Source: JAAYEA01 sp012689325 (lineage in GTDB: Bacteria; Chloroflexota; Anaerolineae; JAAYEA01). From it: 64,000 bases of DNA. Location: positions 1 to 64,000 of the forward strand of contig DAITVZ010000009.1 in assembly GCA_036841525.1 (NCBI GenBank), written 5' to 3'. The translations under genes were made by a program, and so were the position numbers. Below are positions 50,274-58,881 of this stretch, piece by piece; position 1 is the stretch's first letter, and each line of letters begins with the position of its first letter. The notes under the pieces are model-generated. The model was not told where the DNA came from. It saw only the letters and a list, made by a program, of their open reading frames with translations, and made no database searches.

Positions 50274-51235
50274 CCAAGGCGTACATCGGGATTGACCTGG
50301 GCGGCACCAAGATCAGCACCGCGTTGATGGATGAGCATGGCGCGATTTTGGCGCGGGCCGGCTGCGAGACCGAGGCGGCCACAGGGCAGGACGCGGTCAT
50401 CGCGCGCATGGTGGATACCGCCAAGCAGGTGGCGCGCGACGGGGGCAAGGCCGATCTGCGGGGGATCGTCGCTATCGGCGTCGGCGCGCCCGGCCCGCTG
50501 GATACCAAGTTGGGCGTCCTGACGGCGCCGCCCAACCTGCCGGGCTGGCTCAACGTCCCGCTGGCGCGGATCATCGAGGAGCAACTGGGCGTGCCCGCCT
50601 ACCTGGAGAACGACGCCAACGCCGCGGCCCTGGCCGAGTTCCATTATGGCGCGGGCGTCGGCTGCGCCAACATGATCTATGTGACGGTGAGCACGGGCAT
50701 CGGCGGCGGCATCATCCTCAACGGGCAGCTCTATGGCGGCACCGACGGCGCCGCTGGCGAGGTGGGCCACACCATGATCCTGCCCGATGGCCCCCTCTGC
50801 GGCTGCGGCAACCGCGGCCACCTGGAGGCGCTGGCCTCCGGCACAGCCATCGCCCGCGCGGCCCGCGAGCTGATCGCCAAGGGCGTGCCGACCCTGATGG
50901 TCGAGCTGGCCCAGGGCGATACCAGCGCGGTGACGGCACTCACCGTCGAGATCGCCGCCAAGCGGGGCGACCTCGAGGCGCAGCGCATCATCGACCGCGC
51001 CATGGAATACCTGGGCATCGGCATGGCCAACCTGGCGAACATCTTTAACCCGGACATGATCGTCCTGGGTGGCGGCGTGACCAAGATGGGCGAGATGCTC
51101 TTCGCCCCCGTCCGCCGGGCCGTGGACCGCTTTGCCTTTCCCATCATCGCCAAGACCGTCCAGATCGTCCCCGCCAAGCTGGGCAAGGACGTGGGCGTGA
51201 TCGGCGCCGCCACCGTGGCTGTCTTGCATGGCTAG
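50270..51235 (+). CDS. ROK family sugar kinase (glucokinase-like)
   Basis: A 321-residue ROK kinase. ATP motif GIDLGGTKIST (7-17), catalytic Asp115 in LENDANAAA, zinc-region His167 in EVGHTMI and CGCGNRGHLE (177-186). Usual ROK proteins have CxCGxxGCxE; here the last Cys is His184. GTG start overlapping the HAD stop. Bacterial glucokinases of this type phosphorylate glucose, but N-acetylmannosamine or others are possible. Confidence 0.9.
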   Translation: MTKAYIGIDLGGTKISTALMDEHGAILARAGCETEAATGQDAVIARMVDTAKQVARDGGKADLRGIVAIGVGAPGPLDTKLGVLTAPPNLPGWLNVPLARIIEEQLGVPAYLENDANAAALAEFHYGAGVGCANMIYVTVSTGIGGGIILNGQLYGGTDGAAGEVGHTMILPDGPLCGCGNRGHLEALASGTAIARAARELIAKGVPTLMVELAQGDTSAVTALTVEIAAKRGDLEAQRIIDRAMEYLGIGMANLANIFNPDMIVLGGGVTKMGEMLFAPVRRAVDRFAFPIIAKTVQIVPAKLGKDVGVIGAATVAVLHG

Positions 51236-51914
51236 GGCGCGCAACCCTTCGCTCAGGGCGCGCCTCTGCCACGTCTTGGCCTGGCTAGCGAGGGCCGTCA
51301 TGTTCCTGGCGCTCATCGGCATCGGCGGGGTGGCCCTGGTGTTGCTGTTTGCCACAGCCATCCGACAGCCGTATCATAAGCTCATGGCCGAATCGCTCGA
51401 CGAGGTGCCAGCGCGCCGGGTGGCGCTGGTCTTTGGCGCGGGCGTCTGGCCCGGCGGCCAGCTCTCCCCCGTGCTGGAGGATCGCGTCTGGACAGCGGTG
51501 GCGCTCTACAAAGCGGGCAAAGTCCAAAAGCTGCTCATGAGCGGCGATAACCGCTTTGTCGATTACAACGAGCCCAAGCACATGGGCGAGTATGCCCAGT
51601 CGCTCGGCGTGCCGGCGGAGGATATCGTCCTGGACTATGCGGGGCGGCGCACCTACGATAGCTGCTACCGCGCCGTGCACATCTTTCAGGTTTCCGAAGC
51701 GGTGCTGGTGACGCAGCGCTTCCACCTGCCCCGCGCCCTGCTCATCGCCGACGGCCTGGGGCTGGAGGCGGTGGGGATGGTGGCGGATCGGCGGCCCTAC
51801 CTCAACGCCGATTGGTACCGCTTGCGCGAGGTGCTGGCCAGCGTGGCCGCGTGGTGGGATGTGCATGTCTCCCACCCGCTGCCGGTATTGGGCGACAAGC
51901 TGCCCATCGAGTAG
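51228..51914 (+). CDS. SanA/YdcF-like DUF218 membrane protein
   Basis: A 228-residue protein with an N-terminal membrane helix (about 20-43) and a DUF218 domain: VALVFGAGVWPGGQLSPVLEDRV, LLMSGDN, LVTQRFHLPRALLIADGLG. Homologues influence envelope permeability and vancomycin tolerance. Overlaps the ROK gene by 8 nt. Confidence 0.88.
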   Translation: MARARNPSLRARLCHVLAWLARAVMFLALIGIGGVALVLLFATAIRQPYHKLMAESLDEVPARRVALVFGAGVWPGGQLSPVLEDRVWTAVALYKAGKVQKLLMSGDNRFVDYNEPKHMGEYAQSLGVPAEDIVLDYAGRRTYDSCYRAVHIFQVSEAVLVTQRFHLPRALLIADGLGLEAVGMVADRRPYLNADWYRLREVLASVAAWWDVHVSHPLPVLGDKLPIE

Positions 51915-51934
51915 GCCGGCGAAAGGGGGCGTCC

Positions 51935-52456
51935 GTGCAGCTTCGCCCATATCAGCCCGAGGACAGGCCCGCCTGCCTGGCGATTTTCGACGGGAACACG
52001 CCGCCCTATTTCGCGCCGCACGAGCGGGCCCAGTTCGAGACCTTTCTCGACACGGAAGCGCAAGCTTACCCCTATTTCGTGGTCGAGGGGGATGACGGCC
52101 AGGTGCTGGGCTGCGGGGGCTACCTGCGGCTGGGGGACACGCCGGTGGCCATCCTGACCTGGGGGATGGTGGCGCGCGAGCGGCACCGGCAGGGCATCGG
52201 CTGGTTTCTGCTCCTGGAGCGGCTCCACCGGATGAGCCTCGACCCGGCCATCGCCCGGGTCAAGCTGGAGACGAGCCAGCACACCTATGGCTTTTTCGAA
52301 AAGGCGGGCTTTGTGACCAAGCGCATTGTCACCGACGGCTTTGGGCCGGGGCTCCACCAACACGACATGCTGCTCGAGCTGGACGTGGCAAGCTGCGCCC
52401 GCATCGCGCGGGAGCGAGACAAGCTCGCAGCAAGAAATGGGGCACTGGCTTCTTGA
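51935..52456 (+). CDS. GNAT family N-acetyltransferase
   Basis: A 173-residue GNAT: RPYQPEDRPACLAIF at the start and the acetyl-CoA motif region WGMVARERHRQGIGWFLLLE, with YGFFEKAGFVTKR near the end. GTG start at 51935 with GGGGG 6 nt upstream. Substrate unknown. Confidence 0.85.
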   Translation: MQLRPYQPEDRPACLAIFDGNTPPYFAPHERAQFETFLDTEAQAYPYFVVEGDDGQVLGCGGYLRLGDTPVAILTWGMVARERHRQGIGWFLLLERLHRMSLDPAIARVKLETSQHTYGFFEKAGFVTKRIVTDGFGPGLHQHDMLLELDVASCARIARERDKLAARNGALAS

Positions 52457-52512
52457 GCTACAGCCAGGCCGGGACGCCTGTTATCGGACACCTCGCGGAC
52501 GAGGAGGAGAGG

Positions 52513-52752
52513 ATGTCCGCACATATAGTCGCGGATCCAAGCATCTTGGGTGGCAAGCCCTGCATCAAGGGCACCCGCATCAGCGTCGAGTTCATCCTGG
52601 AGCTATTCGCCAGCGGCGCTGACCACGAGGACATCCTGCGCGAGTACCCGCACCTGACGATGGAGGGAATTACCGAGGCGCTGCGGTGTGCGACAACGTT
52701 CCTTTCGAACTCGCCGGCTCTGATTGTTGACCTACCCCTCAGGGGGCTATGA
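52513..52752 (+). CDS. DUF433 protein, orphan antitoxin-like
   Basis: A 79-residue DUF433 protein: IVADPSILGGKPCIKGTRISVEFILELFASG and ILREYPHLTMEGITEALRCA. DUF433 is a VapB-like antitoxin family usually paired with a PIN-like toxin gene, but here transketolase follows. GAGGAGAGG is before the ATG. Confidence 0.88.
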   Translation: MSAHIVADPSILGGKPCIKGTRISVEFILELFASGADHEDILREYPHLTMEGITEALRCATTFLSNSPALIVDLPLRGL

Positions 52753-52787
52753 CCACTCCCCACATCAGATAAACAAGGAGTATACAC

Positions 52788-54791
52788 ATGGCATCCAAAA
52801 AACTCGAACAACTCGCCGTCAACACCATCCGGGCCCTGGTCATGGATGGCGTGCAAAAGGCCAATTCCGGCCACCCGGGCATGCCCATGGGCATGGCCGA
52901 CGTCTCTTACGTGCTCTGGACCCAGTTCCTGAAGCACAACCCCAAGGACCCCGCCTGGCCGGACCGCGACCGCTTCGTCCTCTCCGCCGGGCACGGCTCC
53001 ATGCTGCTCTACACCCTGCTGCACCTGACCGGCTACGACCTGCCCATGGAAGAGCTGCAGCGCTTCCGCCAGTGGGAGAGCAAGACCCCCGGCCACCCCG
53101 AGCGCGGCCTGACCGCCGGTGTGGAGACCACCACTGGGCCGTTGGGGCAAGGCTTTGGCAACGGCGTGGGCATGGCCTTGGCCGAGCGGATGCTGGCCGC
53201 CCGCTTTAACAAGCCCGGCCACGAGATCATCGACCATTACACCTATGCCATCGTCAGCGACGGCGACCTGATGGAGGGCGTCTCCTCCGAGGCCGCCTCG
53301 CTGGCCGGGCATTGGGCCCTGAGCAAGCTGATCTACTTTTACGATGACAACGAGATCTCCATCGAGGGCAACACCGAGTTGGCCTTCACCGAGAGCGTGC
53401 CGCAGCGCTTTGCCGCCTACGGCTGGTTCGTCACCGAGGTGGACGCCCACGACCGCGCCGCCATCGCCGCCGCGGTGAAAGCGGCCCAGGCGCAAGGGGA
53501 AAAGCCCTCCCTCATCGTCTGCCACAGCCATATCGGCTACGGCAGCCCCAACAAGCAAGATACCGCCGATTCCCACGGCGCGCCCCTGGGCGAGGACGAG
53601 GTCTGCAAGACCAAAGAGTGCCTCGGCTTCCCCACCGAGCCGCATTTCTTTGTGCCCGATGAGGTGCGCGAGTTCTTTGCGGGCCTGCAGCCCCAGTGGG
53701 CCGCCGCGCAGGCCGCCTGGGAGACGCAGCACGCCGCCTACCAGGCCGCCTATCCGGCCGAGGCCGCGCTGTTGGAGCGGATGCTCTCCGGCGAGCTACC
53801 CGAGGGCTGGGAAAAGACCCTGCCGGTCTTTCCGGCGGGCAAAGAGATCGCCACCCGCTCCGCCGGCGGCACGGTGATGCAGGCGGTGGGCGAGGCGGTG
53901 CCGGGGCTGGTGGGCGGTTCCGCCGACCTGACCCCCTCCACCCGCACGGCCCTGGACAAGTACGGCTCCATCCAAGCCAACGACTTTTCCGGGCGCAATC
54001 TCCATTTCGGCGTCCGCGAGCATGGCATGGGCGCGATCATGAACGGCCTGGCGCTGCACGGCGGCTTCCGCCCCTATGGCTCCACCTTCCTGGTCTTTAG
54101 CGACTATATGCGCCCCTCGGTCCGCATCGCCGCCATCATGGGTGTGCCGGTCATCTATGTCTTTACCCACGATAGCATCTTTGTCGGCGAGGACGGCCCC
54201 ACCCACGAGCCGATCGAGCACTTCGCCGTGCTGCGCGCCATCCCGCACCTGACGGTGATCCGCCCGGCGGACGCCAACGAGACCTCCGTGGCCTGGCAGG
54301 CGGCCATCGAGAACCACGGTCCCACGGTGCTGCTCCTCTCCCGCCAGAACCTGCCCGTGCTGGACCAGGCCAAGTACGGCTCGGCCAAGGGGCTGCTCAA
54401 GGGCGCCTATATCCTCTCCGAGGCCACCGCCGGCAAGCCCAAGCTCATCCTGATCGCCACCGGCTCCGAGGTCTCCATCGCCTTGGAAGGGCAAAAGCTG
54501 CTGGAGGGGCTGAACATCGCCACCCGCGTGGTCAGCATGCCAAGCTGGGAGCTCTTTAACGCCCAGCCGCAAGCCTATCGCGACAGCGTCCTGCCGCCGG
54601 CGATCAAAGCCCGGCTGGCCATCGAGGCGGGCATCCCCATGGGCTGGGAGAAATACGTGGGCGATGGCGGCGGCATCCTGGCTATCGAGAACCGCTTCGG
54701 CGCCTCCGCCCCTTACAAGACGCTGGCCAAGGAATACGGCCTCACCGGCGAGAACGTCGCCAAGCGCGCGCTCGCGCTCCTCAACAGATAG
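52788..54791 (+). CDS. tkt: transketolase
   Basis: A 667-residue ThDP enzyme of the pentose phosphate pathway. VQKANSGHPGMPMGMADV at the start, the GDG...N ThDP motif in SDGDLMEGVSSEAASLAGHW, and the C-terminal GVREHGMGAIMNGLALHGG and THDSIFVGEDGPTHEPIEH, which are diagnostic. Length matches the family (about 660). AAGGAG lies 9 nt before the ATG. It works with Rpe (29199-29879). Confidence 0.97.
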   Translation: MASKKLEQLAVNTIRALVMDGVQKANSGHPGMPMGMADVSYVLWTQFLKHNPKDPAWPDRDRFVLSAGHGSMLLYTLLHLTGYDLPMEELQRFRQWESKTPGHPERGLTAGVETTTGPLGQGFGNGVGMALAERMLAARFNKPGHEIIDHYTYAIVSDGDLMEGVSSEAASLAGHWALSKLIYFYDDNEISIEGNTELAFTESVPQRFAAYGWFVTEVDAHDRAAIAAAVKAAQAQGEKPSLIVCHSHIGYGSPNKQDTADSHGAPLGEDEVCKTKECLGFPTEPHFFVPDEVREFFAGLQPQWAAAQAAWETQHAAYQAAYPAEAALLERMLSGELPEGWEKTLPVFPAGKEIATRSAGGTVMQAVGEAVPGLVGGSADLTPSTRTALDKYGSIQANDFSGRNLHFGVREHGMGAIMNGLALHGGFRPYGSTFLVFSDYMRPSVRIAAIMGVPVIYVFTHDSIFVGEDGPTHEPIEHFAVLRAIPHLTVIRPADANETSVAWQAAIENHGPTVLLLSRQNLPVLDQAKYGSAKGLLKGAYILSEATAGKPKLILIATGSEVSIALEGQKLLEGLNIATRVVSMPSWELFNAQPQAYRDSVLPPAIKARLAIEAGIPMGWEKYVGDGGGILAIENRFGASAPYKTLAKEYGLTGENVAKRALALLNR

Positions 54792-54814
54792 CCGCGGCAG
54801 CAAGACGTCCGGCA

Positions 54815-54850
54815 AGGCCGACCACCCGAGTGGTCGGCCTTTGTCTTTTC
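54815..54850 (+). terminator. intrinsic terminator of tkt
   Basis: A perfect 10-bp stem GGCCGACCAC/GTGGTCGGCC (54816-54825 with 54830-54839), 4-nt loop, then a T-rich tract (TTTGTCTTTT). Confidence 0.85.
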
Positions 54851-54852
54851 GG

Positions 54853-54881
54853 TTGCCCTGGCGCGAGCTGGATGCTATAAT
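54853..54881 (+). promoter_or_regulatory. promoter of the xanthine dehydrogenase-like gene
   Basis: TTGCCC (54853-54858), 17-nt spacer, TATAAT (54876-54881); start near 54888, leader about 30 nt. Confidence 0.7.
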
Positions 54882-54917
54882 CCAGCCAGCGGCTAGAACA
54901 GCGAAAGGACCGTGTCT

Positions 54918-57815
54918 ATGTCCAAGGAAACGATCTCGCTCTGGGTCAACGAGGCGCCCCATCGCGTCGAGATCGAGCCGGGCGAGTCGCTCTTGTCCCT
55001 GCTCCGCGACCGGCTGGGGCTCACCGGAACCAAGAACGGCTGCGGCGAGGGGCACTGCGGCGCCTGCACCGTGATCGTGGATGGGCGCGCGGTGCGCTCC
55101 TGCGTCTATCCGGCCGCGCGCGCCGAGGGCAAGCGGGTGGAGACCATCGAGGGCCTGGCTCGCGACGGCGCGCTGCACCCCCTGCAACGCGCCTTCATCG
55201 CCGAGGGGGCCGTGCAATGCGGCTTTTGCACCCCGGGCATGATCATGGCCGCCAAGGCGCTGCTGGACCGCACCCCCAACCCCAGCGATGCCGAAATCCG
55301 CCGCGCTTTGAGGCACAACCTCTGCCGCTGCACAGGCTATAGCAGCATCCTGCGCGCCGTGCGCGCGGCGCAGGCCCAGATGCGCGCCGCGCAGGCCGAG
55401 CCACCCGATGCCAGCGCCGCGACCTCCGCCGCGGCCTATACCTCGGCGCGACCGCTGGCCGCTGTGGGCCGCTCCCTGCCCCGCCCCGATGCTCGCGCCA
55501 AGGTCACCGGCCAGGCCGTCTACAGCGCCGACCTTCGTTTCCCCGGGATGCTCCACGCCAAGGTGCTGCGCAGCCGCTATCCCCACGCCCGGCTGCTGGG
55601 CGTGGATACCCGCCGGGCCGCCGCCCTGCCTGGCGTCGTCGCGGTGCTCACCGCGCGGGACGTCCCCGGCGTCAATCGCCACGGCCTGGAGCGCCCGGAT
55701 TGGCCGGTGCTCTGCGATGACAAGGCCCGCTACATCGGCGACGCCATCGCCGTGGCCGCGGCCGAGACCGAGGCCCTCGCCGCGCAGGCGTTGGAGCTGA
55801 TCGAGGTCGCTTACGAGCCCTTGGAGGTGGTGGATAGCCCGGAGCGCGGCCTCGAGCCGGACGCGCCGTTGGTGCACGAGAGCGGCAACGTGGCCAAGCA
55901 CATCCACCTGGAGCGCGGCGACCTGGCCGAGGGCTGGGCCCGGGCCGATGTGATCGTGGAGCGCACCTACCGCACCGCCCGCGCCGAGCACGCCTTCCTG
56001 GAGCCCGAATGCTCCGTCGCCGTCCCGGAGGCCGATGGCCGCCTCACCGTCTATGTCGGTTCGCAGATCCCCTTCGACGACCGGCGGCAGATCGCCGCGG
56101 CGCTGGGCCTGCCCGAGTCGCAAGTCCGCGTGGTGCACGCCGAGACCGGCGGCACCTTTGGCGGCAAGGAGGACATCGCCGGGCAAATCCACGCCGCGCT
56201 GGCGGCCTGGGTCACGCGCCGCCCAGTCAGGCTCCTTTATACCCGCCCCGAGTCCATCATCGCCCATCCCAAGCGCCACCCCACGGTGATCCACTTGAAG
56301 ACCGGCGCCACGCGCGAGGGCAAGTTGGTGGCGCTGGAGGCCCGTATCCTCGGCGATACCGGCGCCTACGCCTCCTTGGGGCCATACGTGATGACCCGCA
56401 CAGCCACCCATGCCACCGGACCCTACGAAATCCCGCACGTCTGGATCGACTGCCATGCGGTGTATACCAACAACATCCCCAGCGGCGCCTTCCGCGGCTT
56501 TGGCGTCCCCCAGGCGGCCTTTGCCATGGAGAGCCAGATGGACTTGCTGGCCGAGCAACTGGGCCTCTCGCCCTGGGAGATCAGGCGGCGCAACGCCTTC
56601 CACACGGGCAGCCTCACCGCCACGGGCCAGGAGCTGCGGGAGAGCGTGGGCCTGCTGGAGACGCTGGACCGCGTCCAGGCCGCCTGGCGCGCGCTGGATA
56701 GCCCCTGGGCCTATCAAACAGCCGAGGGCAAGCGGCGCGGCTGGGGCCTGGCCTGCGCCTTCAAGAACGTGGGGCTGGGCGGCGGCGCGCCGGACACGGC
56801 AGGCGCGTCCGTCGAGATCACCACTGAGGGTCATATCCAAGTCCGGGCCGGGGCCGCCGAGGTGGGCCAGGGGCTGGTGGGCGTGCTGGCGCAGATCGCC
56901 GCCGAGGAGCTGGGCGTCGGCCCGGAGCGGGCGGAGGTGCTGGTGGGGGATACCGCCCTGACGCTGGATGGCGGCGCGACCACCGCCTCTCGCCAAACCT
57001 ACATCACGGGCAACGCGGCGCGGCTGGCGGCGCAAGCGCTGCGCGAAACGCTGGCCGCCGTCGCCTCCGCGGCCCTGGGCAAGCCCGCCGCGCCACTGCG
57101 CTTCGCCGACGGGCGGATCGGAGATGGCGAGCGCTGGTTGGCTTGGGAGGAGGCCGTCGCGCTGGCGCGGGGGGCGGGCTGCGCCCTGCGCGCCGAGCGC
57201 GTCTACCGGCCGCCGGAGACCCGCCCCTTGGGCCAGGGCGGCGACATGCACTTTGCCTTCGGCTATGCCACGCAAGCCGCCGAGGTGGAGGTCGACCCGG
57301 CCACGGGCGAGGTGACGGTCCTGCGCGTCATCGCCGCCCACGACGTGGGGCAAGCGATCAACCCCCTGGGCGTCATCGGGCAGGTCGAGGGGGGCGTGGT
57401 GATGGGCGCGGGGCTGGCGCTCACGGAGGACCTGCCCATGCGGGACGGGCTGCCGCTGGCCACCAACCTGGCGCAATATCGCATCCCCACCGTGGAAGAG
57501 GTGCCCGAGATCCTGCCCATCATCGTCGAGGACCCGGCGCAGGAGGGGCCCTACGGGGCCAAGGGCATCGGCGAGATCCCCTCCATCCCCACCGCCGCGG
57601 CCATCGCCAACGCAATCCACGCCGCCTGCGGCGCGCGGGTCTACGAGATACCCGCCACGCCCGAACGCGTGCGCGAGGCGAGTGCCCGCGAGGCGCGTAC
57701 TCGCGAGGCGCGTACTCGCGAGGCGCGTACTCGCGAGGCGCGTACTCGCGAGGCGCGTACTCGCGCCCCTATGCCTGGCCGCGGATCAGGTCGCGCAGCC
57801 GGCGATAGCCGATGA
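54918..57815 (+). CDS. molybdenum hydroxylase: fused 2Fe-2S and molybdopterin subunits (xanthine dehydrogenase-like)
   Basis: A 965-residue fusion. Residues 1-160 are the small iron-sulfur subunit: 2Fe-2S ligands C42, C47, C50, C62 and C101, C104, C136, C138. Residues about 180-930 are the molybdenum subunit, with GGTFGGKEDIAGQ, GAFRGFGVPQAA, EVGQGLVGVLAQ and the active-site Glu in GAKGIGEIP. No FAD subunit is fused or adjacent. The C-terminal tail after residue 918 is five Glu-Ala-Arg-Thr-Arg repeats coded by a 15-nt tandem repeat and then a tail overlapping the ydjC gene, which is not expected for the family. ATG at 54918 with AAAGGA 8 nt upstream. Confidence 0.92.
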   Translation: MSKETISLWVNEAPHRVEIEPGESLLSLLRDRLGLTGTKNGCGEGHCGACTVIVDGRAVRSCVYPAARAEGKRVETIEGLARDGALHPLQRAFIAEGAVQCGFCTPGMIMAAKALLDRTPNPSDAEIRRALRHNLCRCTGYSSILRAVRAAQAQMRAAQAEPPDASAATSAAAYTSARPLAAVGRSLPRPDARAKVTGQAVYSADLRFPGMLHAKVLRSRYPHARLLGVDTRRAAALPGVVAVLTARDVPGVNRHGLERPDWPVLCDDKARYIGDAIAVAAAETEALAAQALELIEVAYEPLEVVDSPERGLEPDAPLVHESGNVAKHIHLERGDLAEGWARADVIVERTYRTARAEHAFLEPECSVAVPEADGRLTVYVGSQIPFDDRRQIAAALGLPESQVRVVHAETGGTFGGKEDIAGQIHAALAAWVTRRPVRLLYTRPESIIAHPKRHPTVIHLKTGATREGKLVALEARILGDTGAYASLGPYVMTRTATHATGPYEIPHVWIDCHAVYTNNIPSGAFRGFGVPQAAFAMESQMDLLAEQLGLSPWEIRRRNAFHTGSLTATGQELRESVGLLETLDRVQAAWRALDSPWAYQTAEGKRRGWGLACAFKNVGLGGGAPDTAGASVEITTEGHIQVRAGAAEVGQGLVGVLAQIAAEELGVGPERAEVLVGDTALTLDGGATTASRQTYITGNAARLAAQALRETLAAVASAALGKPAAPLRFADGRIGDGERWLAWEEAVALARGAGCALRAERVYRPPETRPLGQGGDMHFAFGYATQAAEVEVDPATGEVTVLRVIAAHDVGQAINPLGVIGQVEGGVVMGAGLALTEDLPMRDGLPLATNLAQYRIPTVEEVPEILPIIVEDPAQEGPYGAKGIGEIPSIPTAAAIANAIHAACGARVYEIPATPERVREASAREARTREARTREARTREARTREARTRAPMPGRGSGRAAGDSR
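57688..57762 (+). repeat. 15-nt tandem repeat, five copies
   Basis: Five identical copies of a 15-nt unit (GCGAGGCGCGTACTC) with a degenerate sixth copy just before (57673-57687). Within the coding frame it gives five copies of EARTR. It sits at the extreme 3' end of the xanthine dehydrogenase-like gene, ahead of the convergent ydjC stop. Confidence 0.95.
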
Positions 57816-58662
57816 GGCGGATGCCCGACGCCGCGACGTGGTCCCGCAGTTCTTCGCTCAGCCCGGCGCGATAATCGGCCTGGCGATATTCCCAGTTCGG
57901 CGTGATCGCCTTGATTTCCGCGCTGGGCTTGTTGGGATGGCAGAGAAAGTGGGTAACGCCAGACGGCAGCGCGTCCAGCGCCTTTTTGAAGGCAGGCTCG
58001 GGGTCCCCTCGCGTGGCGGGGCCGCTGGCGATAGCGTCCAACACGGGCAGGCCGCTGTCCTCCAGCGCGGCGAGCTGCGCCAGCGCCGCCGCCGCAGCCT
58101 CCTCGCTGGCTCCTTGCTGGATCATCGCTGCCCGCGTCAGGCGCGGCAGCATCACCGGCACGTGGAACTCGATCCCCAGTTGGATGTAGGCGCTGAGCAG
58201 CGACAGGTGCAGCACGGCGCCCATGTGCGTGTCGATGTGGGTCACGTCGATGCCCGCGGCCAGGGCGCGCTCCACCTGCGCCCGCATCTCGGCGATGGCC
58301 GCCTCGGGCTTCATCTGGCGGTGCAACTCGGCCACGCTGCGCGGCAGGTAGCCCTGCGCATCCAGCAGCCCCGAGGCTGGGTCGCGCGTGGAGATCGGCC
58401 CCCAGCGATAGGTGAGCCATTCGGCGTTGAGCGTGATGTGCACGCCCATATCGAGTTCGGGGTGCGCGCGGCAATACGCGGCGATCTCGGCAAACCAGGG
58501 GCAAGGGACCATCACGGCGCCACAGGTGATAAGCCCGAACGGCGCCTGCTCGACGAAAGCGGCGTTGGCGCCGTGGCACATCCCGATATCATCGGCGTGC
58601 CAGATCACCACCCGGTCCTGGGGGGCGTACCCCAGACGTTCCGCCAGTGTCCGCTCGGTCAT
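57769..58662 (-). CDS. ChbG/YdjC-like carbohydrate deacetylase
   Basis: A 297-residue YdjC-domain protein. Metal-binding HADDIGM at about 22-28, MGVHITLNAEW, HIDTHMGA and HFLCHPNKP. ChbG deacetylates chitooligosaccharide; the exact substrate here is unknown. The stop lies 47 nt inside the convergent xanthine dehydrogenase-like gene. Its start overlaps the preceding small gene by ATGA. Confidence 0.9.
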   Translation of the reverse strand: MTERTLAERLGYAPQDRVVIWHADDIGMCHGANAAFVEQAPFGLITCGAVMVPCPWFAEIAAYCRAHPELDMGVHITLNAEWLTYRWGPISTRDPASGLLDAQGYLPRSVAELHRQMKPEAAIAEMRAQVERALAAGIDVTHIDTHMGAVLHLSLLSAYIQLGIEFHVPVMLPRLTRAAMIQQGASEEAAAAALAQLAALEDSGLPVLDAIASGPATRGDPEPAFKKALDALPSGVTHFLCHPNKPSAEIKAITPNWEYRQADYRAGLSEELRDHVAASGIRLIGYRRLRDLIRGQA

Positions 58663-58853
58663 TGCACAGCAATGAGCGCCACGCGGAGCTCGGCCTCCAG
58701 ATCTTGCAGCGTTTCCATCTCTTCTGGGCTCAGCTCGGCCAGGTTCACGGGGTGCCAGCTCAGGGCCAGCAGCGTCTTGCCGGTCTTGGCCTCCCAGGCC
58801 TGCAATTTGGCCAATTGCTCGGGCTTGAGCCCGGCCAACGTGTACAAAAGCAT
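58659..58853 (-). CDS. small hypothetical protein coupled to ydjC
   Basis: A 64-residue, acidic, helical protein (LAGLKPEQLAKLQAWEAKTGKTLL, then LSPEEMETLQDLEAELRVAL). GGAGG about 9 nt before the ATG. Overlap by ATGA with ydjC supports that it is translated. No recognised family or membrane segment. Confidence 0.65.
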   Translation of the reverse strand: MLLYTLAGLKPEQLAKLQAWEAKTGKTLLALSWHPVNLAELSPEEMETLQDLEAELRVALIAVQ

Positions 58854-58881
58854 GTCTGTATCTCCTCCCGCCTTGGGTTTC

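Noticed and set aside
52729..52755. TTGACC-N15-TATGAC as a transketolase promoter
   Set aside because: The spacer is too short and the -10 is poor; tkt may be read from an upstream promoter.
53796..57620. A 1274-codon open frame on the minus strand, opposite transketolase and the xanthine dehydrogenase-like gene
   Set aside because: It is the mirror of two well-supported genes. GC-rich third positions leave few stops in the antisense frame, the translation is Gly/Arg/His/Leu-rich with no domain, and it crosses a terminator and promoter.
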